The notes under the pieces: model-generated
Database searches by the model: none
Told to the model about the DNA's origin: nothing
What the model saw: only the letters and a program-made list of their open reading frames with translations
Origin: JACQZO01 sp964512325
Lineage (GTDB): Bacteria > Patescibacteriota > Gracilibacteria > RBG-16-42-10
Reading direction: 5' to 3'
Assembly: GCA_964512325.1 (NCBI GenBank)
Contig: CAZEGN010000004.1
Span: 1-64,000 of the forward strand
Length of the DNA: 64,000 nucleotides
Translations under genes and position numbers: made by a program
Part shown: piece by piece, positions 44,421-52,407 of the stretch
Position numbering within the stretch: position 1 is the first letter of the stretch
How the letters are laid out: the number at the start of each line of letters is the position of its first letter

Positions 44421-45131
44421 ATGGAGATTCTATCTAGAATTAGAGGTGCAACTGGTAAAGATGCTGCTGCTTTGGATCAAGAGAAAAGTCCCCGAGGTGG
44501 TTTTTCTGAAGCTGTGGCCGATCAGTTGGCTGTTAAAATATGTACGCCTGGGAAAAGCCAGTTTCGAGGAGAAATTATTAAATCTCATAACCATTTAAAG
44601 GAAGTTGTGGATGAACTGAGGGCTAGAGAGCCTGTGAGAAGTGGTGTTTTAAGTATTCTTAAAAAAACTGCTCCTAAAAGTAATGATTTGATTGAAGCAG
44701 AAAGAGCGTATGCGACATTTGTTAGTGATGCTCAAGAAGCTTTGACTGATAGTTCACAAGCGGTAGAGGCCCAGAAGAAACTAAGAGTGGCGATAGCGAG
44801 AGATTTGGTCAGAAAAGTTATATCCATTAAGGACCGTCTGAAACAAAAAGGCAGTACTAATGGAAACCTTACTGCAGAGGTGCAAAATGCTTTGGTTATT
44901 GCTAGTCCTCATGATGGTTCAGAGATTGCTAAAGGCATTGTTTCACATACCTTCCTAGAGGATCTTTTTAGTCAGCTAAGAGTTTTGGTAGAAACGGGAC
45001 TAATTGATGATTTACAAGATCAGGAATTTTTGCCGGTATCTGTGTCCACTCTCAGAGATCTGTATGAACGGATCAAGAATTCCCTTCTAGTAATGGGTCT
45101 TCCAGAAATGGATGATACAGTATTAAAATAA
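44421..45131 (+). CDS. Cassette 2 cargo: unknown 236-residue helical protein
   Basis: A soluble, Lys/Glu/Ser-rich, mostly helical protein (MEILSRIRGATGKDAAALDQ...; LRDLYERIKNSLLVMGLPEMD at the end). No motif recognised. Lies alone between modules B and C on the plus strand. Confidence 0.6.
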   Translation: MEILSRIRGATGKDAAALDQEKSPRGGFSEAVADQLAVKICTPGKSQFRGEIIKSHNHLKEVVDELRAREPVRSGVLSILKKTAPKSNDLIEAERAYATFVSDAQEALTDSSQAVEAQKKLRVAIARDLVRKVISIKDRLKQKGSTNGNLTAEVQNALVIASPHDGSEIAKGIVSHTFLEDLFSQLRVLVETGLIDDLQDQEFLPVSVSTLRDLYERIKNSLLVMGLPEMDDTVLK

Positions 45132-45165
45132 TGGGAATTCTTTTCATCTAATCCCTTCTAAAGTT

Positions 45166-45338
45166 GGTGCGGTAGGCCTCGTTGGTTACACTCCGTTCAT
45201 GATGTCTGTATCCTTTTGCCGTTCTGTTGTGAGGCATGGTGAGCGGCAGGTGGGGGAAGAGATTGTGTTGGAATATGTAAAGGGCAGATAGATTAGATAC
45301 TTCTATCTGCTACACGTAATAGAGAAAGACTCTGGTAG
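45166..45338 (+). repeat. Cassette tail module C (decayed)
   Basis: 173 bp aligned to the module: ggtgcggtaggcctcgttggttacactcc at the start, ggtagaacctt at the end. Reading GAVGLVGY, SVSFCRSVVRHGERQ and VGEEIVLEYVKGR then TAG. Similarity to the intact copies is clear in 'tccttttgccgttctgttgt' and 'ggtgggggaagagattgt'. Confidence 0.8.
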
Positions 45339-45360
45339 AACCTTATCTTAATTAGAGTAA

Positions 45361-46128
45361 CTAACAATCGTCTGGTTGATCAGTTATGTAGTCACAACGA
45401 GGTGTTTTTTTCATGAAGTCGATGTAGTTAAGCAGCATCATTGCCATATCGTACCGAATAACAGCTGTGTTTTGTTGGAAATTATTAGCTCCAATCATTT
45501 TCATTCTTTCAGCATGTTCCACAAATTGTCTGAAAGAATTATCTGTTACTCCTGCAACTCTACTTGAAAGTGGCTGCACTGCCTGACCATGACTAAAGTA
45601 CATGGATGGGGCAAGTAATATTTTAAGAAATTCTCCTTTGGTCACATGTTGTTGGGGATAAAAGCGGTCTCCAATGCCATCAATGATACCTTCAGCATGT
45701 GCTTTTCCGATAACAAGCGACATTTCTGAGTTGTCTTTAGGAACGTCAATAAACTTAGTATTGGGAACAGGGCTGGTGAACCATTCTATGCAATTTGCTC
45801 CGAGAGCAATTTTGGTCATTTCAAAGCGAGACAGATTGCGCGTACTGCCAAACTTATTATTACCAATGCCTTTTACCACTCTTTCTGTAGGACGGTTGGT
45901 AAATACGAACCTAGTTAATCGCTCGAAAACAAAATCCATCATTATTCCTCCATCATCGGTGGTTGTGCTTTCATCGTCAAAGACCAATGGTGTACCTGTG
46001 CTAATTAAACACGGTAAAGCGTCACTTGCAGGTCGAACAAAATTAGGATCACTGGTTGAGGCGAGAACAAGATTACTATGCAAAAGAACCATTACTGAAA
46101 GTGTCAAAGTTGCTACAAGTTTTTTCAT
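45361..46128 (-). CDS. Cassette 3 cargo: secreted S-layer-homology protein
   Basis: A 255-residue protein with a signal peptide (MKKLVATLTLSVMVLLHSNLVLAS) and SLH-like domains: FIDVPKDNSEMSLVIGKAH then EGIIDGIGDRFYPQQHVTKG is the standard SLH block, preceded by a weaker one (FERLTRFVFTN, LSRFEMTKIALGA) and followed by ...YDMAMMLLNYIDF. SLH domains bind pyruvylated wall polymers, so this is a surface protein. Adjacent to a GIY-YIG gene in the same cassette. Confidence 0.82.
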   Translation of the reverse strand: MKKLVATLTLSVMVLLHSNLVLASTSDPNFVRPASDALPCLISTGTPLVFDDESTTTDDGGIMMDFVFERLTRFVFTNRPTERVVKGIGNNKFGSTRNLSRFEMTKIALGANCIEWFTSPVPNTKFIDVPKDNSEMSLVIGKAHAEGIIDGIGDRFYPQQHVTKGEFLKILLAPSMYFSHGQAVQPLSSRVAGVTDNSFRQFVEHAERMKMIGANNFQQNTAVIRYDMAMMLLNYIDFMKKTPRCDYITDQPDDC

Positions 46129-46162
46129 ATAAGTGAGATTTCTGGGTGCAGATTAGCACATA

Positions 46163-46405
46163 TTAATTCAAAATTCTTTTTCTCAAGACAGTTTTTCCCG
46201 ATCCAGTTTTAAAGTACTGCTCAAGTTCTCTGGCTTGTTTTTCAGTTGGTAAAGCAATATAGCCAATTAGCTCTAAAGGCAAGAAACGTTTAGTAGAAAT
46301 GACATACCCATTTTGATGTTGAGATAGTCTTCTGGTTAGAGAATTAGTCGATCCAGTATAGAAAAAAGATTTTCGCTTGTTCTCAAGAAAATATACATAC
46401 CACAT
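46163..46405 (-). CDS. Cassette 3 cargo: GIY-YIG nuclease-domain protein
   Basis: An 80-residue single-domain protein: MWYVYFLENKRKSFFYTGST has the GIY-YIG core (YVYFLE...FYTGST), NSLTRRLSQHQNG the following Arg helix and ARELEQYFKTGSGK the Glu. It is the UPF0213/YhbQ-like short form common in bacteria; nuclease activity is possible but not certain. Same strand as the SLH gene, 34 bp upstream of it. Confidence 0.85.
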   Translation of the reverse strand: MWYVYFLENKRKSFFYTGSTNSLTRRLSQHQNGYVISTKRFLPLELIGYIALPTEKQARELEQYFKTGSGKTVLRKRILN

Positions 46406-46439
46406 AGAAAAGATTAAGAACTAATCTAGTGTAGTAAAT

Positions 46440-46668
46440 AAAAGATGAAAAACGTCTCGTGAACTATTTTTGATCATTACACATCCGTCTGCGACCATGG
46501 CATGCCTGCGCCCCGAGGGGGACTTCGGCAGCCTAACACTGCGCTGGCTCAGCTGCTCGCAAGATTGCTTAAATAAGCCTATGTATAAAAATAGACTTCA
46601 AAGAGTTGGCCTGCCTACACTAAAGTTTCGGCAAGCTGGCCTGCCAACCGAAGCTCGCAGAGCGCAGG
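46440..46668. other. Gene-free, GC-richer intergenic repeat stretch
   Basis: Between the GIY-YIG gene and module D. It is richer in GC than the rest and contains direct repeats (ggcctgcc twice) and stem-forming arms (ccgaagctcgc, gcgcaggttgg). It looks like the dispersed intergenic repeats of CPR genomes. The module starts right after it. Confidence 0.4.
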
Positions 46669-46670
46669 TT

Positions 46671-46844
46671 GGTGGAGACGGGAGCAGAGGTTACAATCTC
46701 TACAGTATTCCGGCTTCCTTTAGCCGTTCAGTAAAATTACATAAGAATAACCAGGCTGGCGAAGAGATTGTTCTTGAGGTTGCTAATGCCAAGGCGCTTA
46801 GCTCTTTTCGAGATCAGTGCTTATTAGAAGACCGGAAAGGGTAG
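46671..46844 (+). repeat. Cassette tail module D (intact, 174 bp)
   Basis: Intact frame from GGT GGA GAC GGG to TAG: GGDGSRGYNLYSIPASFSRS, then GEEIVLEVANAKALSSF and CLLEDRKG. Preceded by TTGG, identical to the base order at the tmRNA end. AGAGGTTACAATCTCT at the start is nearly palindromic around a central AC. Confidence 0.9.
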
Positions 46845-46875
46845 AACAATTGAGCAGATGTTGTTAAAAACTAGT

Positions 46876-48075
46876 TTATTCGTGACCAGTAACCTTTAAA
46901 ATGCTTAACTTTATCCAGTCTATATGCTCAGTTTTCTTTAAAAAGCTTCTGATGAATTCTTGGTCATTCTGTGTGATCGGTACTGCTCCATGCTCTAAAT
47001 CTAGCAGAACCCCTATTTTCTTTAGTTTAGTATGGTCTAAATCTGCATTAATGTAGTCATGAAGACAGTGAGAAATACTTTTTTGAGTAGGAAAAGACTC
47101 ATTTTGTGTTGGTGCGCAAGCAAATATACCTATCCACTGGTCCCATTCCTGATTATGTTCCCAAGTCATCAAGCTTAAATAATAACTTTGCCTGTCATTA
47201 GTGTTTTCAGTTCCTACTAAATCACTGTTTTTACTTGCTAATAATAACCCAATACGTGGGATCCAATAAAATTGAAATTCAGTATTGTCTTTATTTGCAG
47301 AACTGCAAAATCCTGTACTCATTGTTTTAACACAGTTTTGTATCTCTTCGATTGAAGTTCGCCAAAAGTTTGTCCCTCCATAACGCAGGAAAGTGTTGGA
47401 GACTTCTTTTCCAAACTCATTGACTTGCAAATAACCGTTATACGCATTCCCGTCTGCAGTATTATTAATGAATGTAAGCTCAAGATTCATTAAAATATCA
47501 CTATTTGCTGGTATTCCTATTTCAAATTGCTTTGAAATCTGAAACTGTTCAAACCAGCGTGTGTTGAGTTTCTGCCAATAGGAATAGTTTCCAAGGGCAA
47601 TAACTAAAAATGGTAGCATTATGACTATAAGTTTTAGAGGCTGTTTACTTTTATTCAATAATTTCTCAGCTGTTATAAACCAAATGAAACAGCCTAATAT
47701 AATAAACAAAGTAGTATGAGGAAACAAAACAGATGCCCAATAGCTCTCTTCTGCTGCTCTAAAAAGATGGGGAAATGGAAGCGCATTATAGATCCATTGA
47801 ATACTTGCCTCGAACTCATCGTGGAACGCATTAGGATCGGGATAGAAAAAGTTAACCCATCCTAGAACCATGAATGGTAAGGCCAAAGCTAATTGGATGG
47901 ATATCATGCTTAAAACAGACCGACTACCTAAATACCATGCCTTTTTTATTGAAGGTTTTTCTTCTAGTACTTCTAAGAAACGTTTCCGTGCGGGGGAACG
48001 ATAGAATACTATAAAAAGAGGCAAGCCCAGAAAGATGGCTAATAATGAAAAAGTATAAATCCAGTCTGTGAGCAT
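46876..48075 (-). CDS. Cassette 4 cargo: unknown polytopic membrane protein
   Basis: A 399-residue protein with about four N-terminal helices (residues about 5-22, 50-75, 110-132, 145-165) followed by a soluble, Asn/Cys-containing extracytoplasmic domain of about 230 residues. No family recognised. Its stop is only 29 bp after the end of module D. Confidence 0.6.
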   Translation of the reverse strand: MLTDWIYTFSLLAIFLGLPLFIVFYRSPARKRFLEVLEEKPSIKKAWYLGSRSVLSMISIQLALALPFMVLGWVNFFYPDPNAFHDEFEASIQWIYNALPFPHLFRAAEESYWASVLFPHTTLFIILGCFIWFITAEKLLNKSKQPLKLIVIMLPFLVIALGNYSYWQKLNTRWFEQFQISKQFEIGIPANSDILMNLELTFINNTADGNAYNGYLQVNEFGKEVSNTFLRYGGTNFWRTSIEEIQNCVKTMSTGFCSSANKDNTEFQFYWIPRIGLLLASKNSDLVGTENTNDRQSYYLSLMTWEHNQEWDQWIGIFACAPTQNESFPTQKSISHCLHDYINADLDHTKLKKIGVLLDLEHGAVPITQNDQEFIRSFLKKTEHIDWIKLSILKVTGHE

Positions 48076-48123
48076 ATTAAAAATCTATCTGTACGAAGCA
48101 TACCATAAGTAATTCCTAAAAAT

Positions 48124-48297
48124 GGTGGAGACGGGAGCAGAGGTTACAACCTCTACTCAATTCCTACTTCTTTTAGCCATAGTGTCATTCAACATGGGAA
48201 AATGCAGGTTGGAGAAGAGATTGTCCTAGAAGTGGCAGATAGTAAGGAACTACGCGCTTTCCGAGATCAGTGCTTATTAGATGAAGGGAAAGGGTAG
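48124..48297 (+). repeat. Cassette tail module E (intact, 174 bp)
   Basis: Intact frame GGDGSRGYNLYSIPTSFSHS, GEEIVLEVADSKELRAF, CLLDEGKG and TAG. It contains AGAGGTTACAACCTCT (48139-48154), a perfect 7-bp inverted repeat around AC. Preceded directly by TGG after aaaaa. Confidence 0.9.
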
Positions 48298-48322
48298 AAC
48301 CTGAAATTTTCAGTATAAATAA

Positions 48323-48358
48323 AAAAAGATCCTAGGATAAGTTTCCTAAGATCTTCTT
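48323..48358. terminator. Bidirectional terminator of cassette 5
   Basis: aaaaaaagatcctagga and tcctaagatctt pair in a long stem with A and T runs outside; it lies after the stop of the minus-strand 188-residue gene. Confidence 0.65.
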
Positions 48359-48376
48359 AATCCGTTCTGTAATGGA

Positions 48377-48943
48377 CTAGCGATTAGTATGGGTAGCTGC
48401 AGTAATGATTGCTCCACGATACTGTTCACGAGCACGACGTAGTAATGGTAGGTAATATCCCGCTACTTGATGTAAACAATCGACATCAGTTTGACGATTC
48501 AAGGCACCCAATATCCAAGGACGTTCACGTACAAATGGGGCACTGTTAAACTGCACATCTTCCAAATGACCAATAGCTGCGTCTGTCACATGCAACTTGT
48601 CTAAATTTTCCCAAACATTGGTAGTTGCAGCAGGAAATGAAGGTGTTGCTTCTGGTATAGAAAAAATCTCATGACAGTTACTGTCAGGCATCATACGAGG
48701 AAAATGTGGCACGCCACCTAAACTTCTATCGGCTCTCTCCAAAGAATCATATGATATTGCACCACCTATTGCTGGAGAAATATTTTTATATGCAAACTTG
48801 AGTGTAGCTCCGATGCCCCCCACAAACCCAACCACCAATGCAGCTCCTACTTTTATTCGATAATTGCGTCGCAATTTGGCATTTTTCCCCTCTATAGTGG
48901 CAGCATCTTCGTAAATAAGTTCCTCTGCTGAAAGATCGCTCAT
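48377..48943 (-). CDS. Cassette 5 cargo: unknown single-pass membrane protein
   Basis: A 188-residue protein with a basic segment and one helix at about residues 30-48 (KVGAALVVGFVGGIGATL), then an outer domain. A cytoplasmic acidic start (MSDLSAEELIYEDAATIEGK) precedes it. Unknown family. Confidence 0.55.
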   Translation of the reverse strand: MSDLSAEELIYEDAATIEGKNAKLRRNYRIKVGAALVVGFVGGIGATLKFAYKNISPAIGGAISYDSLERADRSLGGVPHFPRMMPDSNCHEIFSIPEATPSFPAATTNVWENLDKLHVTDAAIGHLEDVQFNSAPFVRERPWILGALNRQTDVDCLHQVAGYYLPLLRRAREQYRGAIITAATHTNR

Positions 48944-49002
48944 AATAGGTTTTTAAAATAAAAGACATGTTAAATTAAGGCATAATTATTAGATTGTCAA
49001 AT

Positions 49003-49176
49003 GGTGGAGACGGGAGCAGAGGTTACAATCTTTACTCGATTCCCGCTTCCTTTAGCCATCGTGTAATTCGACATGGAAAAGTGCAGGTTGGAGAGGAGGT
49101 AATATTGGAAATCATTAATAGCACGGAATTACGATCCTTCCGAGATCTGTGTTTATTGGATGATGCCCAGGGATAG
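49003..49176 (+). repeat. Cassette tail module F (intact, 174 bp)
   Basis: Intact frame GGDGSRGYNLYSIPASFSHR, GEEVILEIINSTELRSF, CLLDDAQG and TAG. Ser codons differ from module D (TCG for AGT) while the protein is the same, a multi-base synonymous change. Confidence 0.9.
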
Positions 49177-49194
49177 AACCTAAGTGAATTAACT

Positions 49195-49803
49195 CTATGT
49201 CGGAGGAATGACGCCAGCTAACTTATAGCGCACGCGAATTCTTTCGACAGCTTCATGAACAGAGGTATCATCTACTATCTTAATAACATTTTCAGTAGGA
49301 AAAAGTGCACGGTGTGTTTCAAACGCTTTCAGCTCGACCCGGACCCCATCCAGCCGTCTTCGAATATCTTCCAGATGATCACCTCTCTTTTTCATTCGCG
49401 CTTCCAAAAATTCTAAGTTTGGTGGTTCTAAGAATATTCTTGTTGCCTTGGGATATTGTCTTACAAATTGATCAGCAACCGGAGTATAAACTAGTGCAGT
49501 GGGAATTACCCCTTTATTTGCCACCTGCTCCACATCATCAAGGTTATAGCCATATCGCGAGCCAAATATTAAGTTACTCATAAATAATCTCCCTGATCGC
49601 AAAAGCTCATCGTATCCAGCAGGATCACGAAAATGATAATGTCTTCCATCTATCTCTCCAGTACGAGGTGATCTTTCAGTGGTTGAAAGCACTAAACCAA
49701 TCGAGCCTGGGTATAGTTTCTCTAGTAGTTCTGCTAAATAGGTTTTGCCTGTACCAGATGGACCGCAAATCATTAAGGGGTCAGGAATATGCGTTAAAGA
49801 CAT
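49195..49803 (-). CDS. Cassette 6 cargo: guanylate-kinase-like P-loop protein
   Basis: A 202-residue protein with the guanylate kinase fold: P-loop CGPSGTGKTYLAELL (about 13-27), STTERSPRTGEIDGRHYHF for GMP binding, and the lid/coupling part MKKRGDHLEDIRRRLDGV. Sequence is more diverged than housekeeping Gmk, so it may be a second or altered nucleotide kinase carried as cargo. Minus strand, 19 bp from module F. Confidence 0.82.
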   Translation of the reverse strand: MSLTHIPDPLMICGPSGTGKTYLAELLEKLYPGSIGLVLSTTERSPRTGEIDGRHYHFRDPAGYDELLRSGRLFMSNLIFGSRYGYNLDDVEQVANKGVIPTALVYTPVADQFVRQYPKATRIFLEPPNLEFLEARMKKRGDHLEDIRRRLDGVRVELKAFETHRALFPTENVIKIVDDTSVHEAVERIRVRYKLAGVIPPT

Positions 49804-49866
49804 AAGAAATCATCAACGGCCTCACTATTTCAGAATTCTGCTGGTCTGGCAATTACTATCTATTCA

Positions 49867-50106
49867 GCGCGGAGTTTAGAGATCACAAGATTTGCAGTGT
49901 CTCTGCATCCTCTAGCCGTTGGTGAGGTAAGGCGTACGAGTTACATTACCTTCAGTGTGCCTTTTGCTATTAAGAAAGCTCGAATTATGCAGGACTTTCA
50001 AGGTATCGTCCGGAGCATGGATCAGGTTTACTGTGAAGAGGATTCCATGGCTTTTAAATGATGCGTTGTGTTTTAGCTCTTTATTAGAGCAGAGCTGAGG
50101 TTAGAT
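49867..50106 (+). repeat. Cassette tail module G (strongly decayed)
   Basis: The stretch 'gcagtgtctctgcatcctctagccgtt' aligns with 'acagtattccggcttcctttagccgtt' of module D, and 'agctctttattagagcagagctgaggttaga' with the module end; the space between is longer (about 60 bp extra) and has no open frame. It marks the left end of the recombinase-bearing unit. Confidence 0.5.
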
Positions 50107-50751
50107 ATGTCGTTCTTTGTTCCTTCAATCCCTAAACATTTCGGTTATCATATGAGTAGGTCTTATCATGAGAAGAAAGCAACAGTAGATGATTGTCATG
50201 CCATAACAATAAGTTTCTTAAAGCAGCATGGGTACCTAAAAGAACTTGCATGTCCAATATCTGGAAGTATCAGGTGGCTAAGAAAGGGGGAGGTAGTGGG
50301 TACTGTTGGGTTTTCTGTGAGTACTGCTGAGCTGGAAATCCAATTTAAATATGTACTTACTGAACATTCAACAGGTAAGGTGTCGCATAGGGACTATAGT
50401 GTCCAGCTGCATAGAGCACCTTGTAATTTGGGTGGCTACAGATACTACTTTGTTTGTTGGGACTGTCAGAGACATCTTACTGCTTTGTATATGTTTTCTA
50501 ACAGGGACTTTTTATGTAGGCACTGTCTTAATCTTACATACAGCAGTAGGAATGTGAGCAAAAGATTTAGGTGGATGGATGCTTTATTTAGACATGATGA
50601 AATCAATGAAGCTATATATAAACTACGGACGAAGTTTTACAGAGGCATACCCACTCGCAGATACCAGGCATTGATGCAAAGAGATGGCAGATGTTTTGCG
50701 GATCTAAGAACATTTGTTGCTTCTCATAAGGCAATATCTCTCCCTCTGTAG
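50107..50751 (+). CDS. Zinc-ribbon protein of mobile-element type (unknown)
   Basis: A 214-residue protein with a classic zinc ribbon in the middle: YYFVCWDCQRHLTALYMF then FLCRHCLNLTYSSRN (two CxxC). The rest of the layout, an N-terminal beta domain and a basic C-terminal helix (RWMDALFRHDEINEAIYKL), resembles hypothetical proteins frequent in plasmids and phages. DNA binding is likely, function unknown. Bases 50126-50148 in its 5' end recur at 57516. Confidence 0.65.
   Translation: MSFFVPSIPKHFGYHMSRSYHEKKATVDDCHAITISFLKQHGYLKELACPISGSIRWLRKGEVVGTVGFSVSTAELEIQFKYVLTEHSTGKVSHRDYSVQLHRAPCNLGGYRYYFVCWDCQRHLTALYMFSNRDFLCRHCLNLTYSSRNVSKRFRWMDALFRHDEINEAIYKLRTKFYRGIPTRRYQALMQRDGRCFADLRTFVASHKAISLPL
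50126..50148 (+). repeat. Short direct repeat, left copy
   Basis: caatccctaaacatttcggttat matches 57516-57538 (caatccctaaagatttcggctaa) in about 20 of 22 bases. It lies in codons of the zinc-ribbon gene. The two copies bracket about 7.4 kb. Confidence 0.4.
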
Positions 50752-50770
50752 TTATTACTGCCATTGAGTG

Positions 50771-51202
50771 CTAGGGAAACAACTTTCCTAACATGGCTCC
50801 TTGTCCTGCTTGTAAAACATGAGCAGCCGTCAAAGGTATCCAAAAGCACTCTAGTCTTGTAGGAGCTTGTTTCCCATCATGAAGCTCTGCACTTTGCCAA
50901 CGGATAGGTAAAGGAGTGGTAGGATATGCTAAGAAGAAGTATCGTTCTTGAATCTCGTAACGGTAAGGAGTCATGTCATATTCAGCGATACCTAAAGGTT
51001 CCTTGATAATAAAGTTCTGCTCGCCTGTCTCTTCCTGTAACTCTCTCAATGCTGCTGCTTCAGGGGATTCATTCTCCTTGATGCTACCTGCTGGAACTTG
51101 AATACCAACTTCTTCAAAGGAATAGTCTATATGCCTAAACACCAGAAGCTTTTGCTGTTGGATGCAATAGATAACTACTTTTTGTTTTCTTACTTTCTCC
51201 AT
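50771..51202 (-). CDS. Nudix hydrolase
   Basis: A 143-residue Nudix enzyme: GIQVPAGSIKENESPEAAALRELQEETGE (box at about 34-57, REUXEE as RELQEE). The C-terminus IPLTAAHVLQAGQGAMLGKLF is like ADP-ribose or NUDT-type members. Cargo of the long unit. Confidence 0.88.
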   Translation of the reverse strand: MEKVRKQKVVIYCIQQQKLLVFRHIDYSFEEVGIQVPAGSIKENESPEAAALRELQEETGEQNFIIKEPLGIAEYDMTPYRYEIQERYFFLAYPTTPLPIRWQSAELHDGKQAPTRLECFWIPLTAAHVLQAGQGAMLGKLFP

Positions 51203-51304
51203 AGCGCATGATATTAATTAATTTCACCAGTCCATCCTCGGCTTGCATGTCTTGACATTGTTTAAATAATCATTTTAGATATATGACTGTCAATAATATT
51301 ATAT

Positions 51305-52378
51305 ATGAATCAACCATCACTAGAAAAAGAACCATCGTTATCTACGAGTAGAAAAACACGATTAGCAGTTCTTGTGGCATTGGGACTTGGTGTTGCTTCT
51401 GTTGCTAGATACTATTCTTCAGATAGACCACATCACGCCCCTCATGCTAGATCGACTAGCACAACGGAAAGGTCTAGATCTGAGCAATTACAAGATAGAT
51501 CAGAACAATTATCAGAAAATGCTACTTTATTGGCTGGGAAGATTGCAGCTATAGAGCACGTTATGCCTCAGCTTTACAGTCGGGTGAGATCTAATCTCCA
51601 AACCATGCCACAAGGAGCAGTGGCACATCTACCTGAAGACCTATTTTTATTGCCTTTTGCCCTAGCTCAATCAAACTCAAGAAATGCCGATCGAAACCTT
51701 GTTGCCCTGAGAGATCGTGATAGTGGACCAGTAGTAATAGAGGATCTGAGCTATTATATGTATGATTTGATGCCTGAAACTCAGGGAAGGGCTCACGCTC
51801 TTGCTAGCTATGATCCTATCGGTAATGTCATGCGAGTTCCATCTGACTTGGATATGAGTATTACCATTGAACAGTTAGCTATGTACCATGAACTTGTACA
51901 TAAAGCTCAAACTGTAAGGCTTATTAGAGAGCAAGGTTTTACTAGTGGTGATGACTATATTGCTTATCAACAGCGCGTCAATACTGCATTAAGAGCAATG
52001 AATATCGATCCGCTCATGACAAGTCAGATTGATAAAGAAGTTGAAGCGTATGCAATGGAATTAGAAGTGGCCAATATTCTTTTACAGAATAGATTGAAGA
52101 CAAGTCATGGCTCACTCTCTCAGGATGAGCTAGATAGAACATTAGGATTGCGTTCAACAACAGCACGAACCGATGTGCCATCAGTAAGGTTCAGTGATAT
52201 GGCAAGAGCATATTTTGGTACTTTTAATGACAATGATCCAACTCAGATTTCTCCCGAGTTTGCTGTGCTTATTTGTCGTTTACATGCTGATATGGGATTG
52301 GCGCCTATCACAATACGTGAGGGTAGGGTGATACTACTTGATCGTAATATGCGAGTAGTAGACAGTAGACCTCTATAG
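51305..52378 (+). CDS. Membrane-anchored HExxH protein (possible zinc metalloprotease)
   Basis: A 357-residue protein. A helix (TRLAVLVALGLGVASVARYY, about 18-37) anchors an outer domain with HELVH at about 196-200 and, about 45 residues on, KEVEAYAMELE, whose Glu could be the third zinc ligand. The region before it holds polar helices. No family name can be given; activity is inferred only from the motif. Confidence 0.6.
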   Translation: MNQPSLEKEPSLSTSRKTRLAVLVALGLGVASVARYYSSDRPHHAPHARSTSTTERSRSEQLQDRSEQLSENATLLAGKIAAIEHVMPQLYSRVRSNLQTMPQGAVAHLPEDLFLLPFALAQSNSRNADRNLVALRDRDSGPVVIEDLSYYMYDLMPETQGRAHALASYDPIGNVMRVPSDLDMSITIEQLAMYHELVHKAQTVRLIREQGFTSGDDYIAYQQRVNTALRAMNIDPLMTSQIDKEVEAYAMELEVANILLQNRLKTSHGSLSQDELDRTLGLRSTTARTDVPSVRFSDMARAYFGTFNDNDPTQISPEFAVLICRLHADMGLAPITIREGRVILLDRNMRVVDSRPL

Positions 52379-52407
52379 TCACTTCAAAATATTGCCGGTA
52401 GGAATTG

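Noticed and set aside
46470..46844. A 124-codon plus-strand frame as an independent gene
   Set aside because: Its first half lies in a non-coding intergenic repeat and its second half is tail module D; it is a chance fusion of both.
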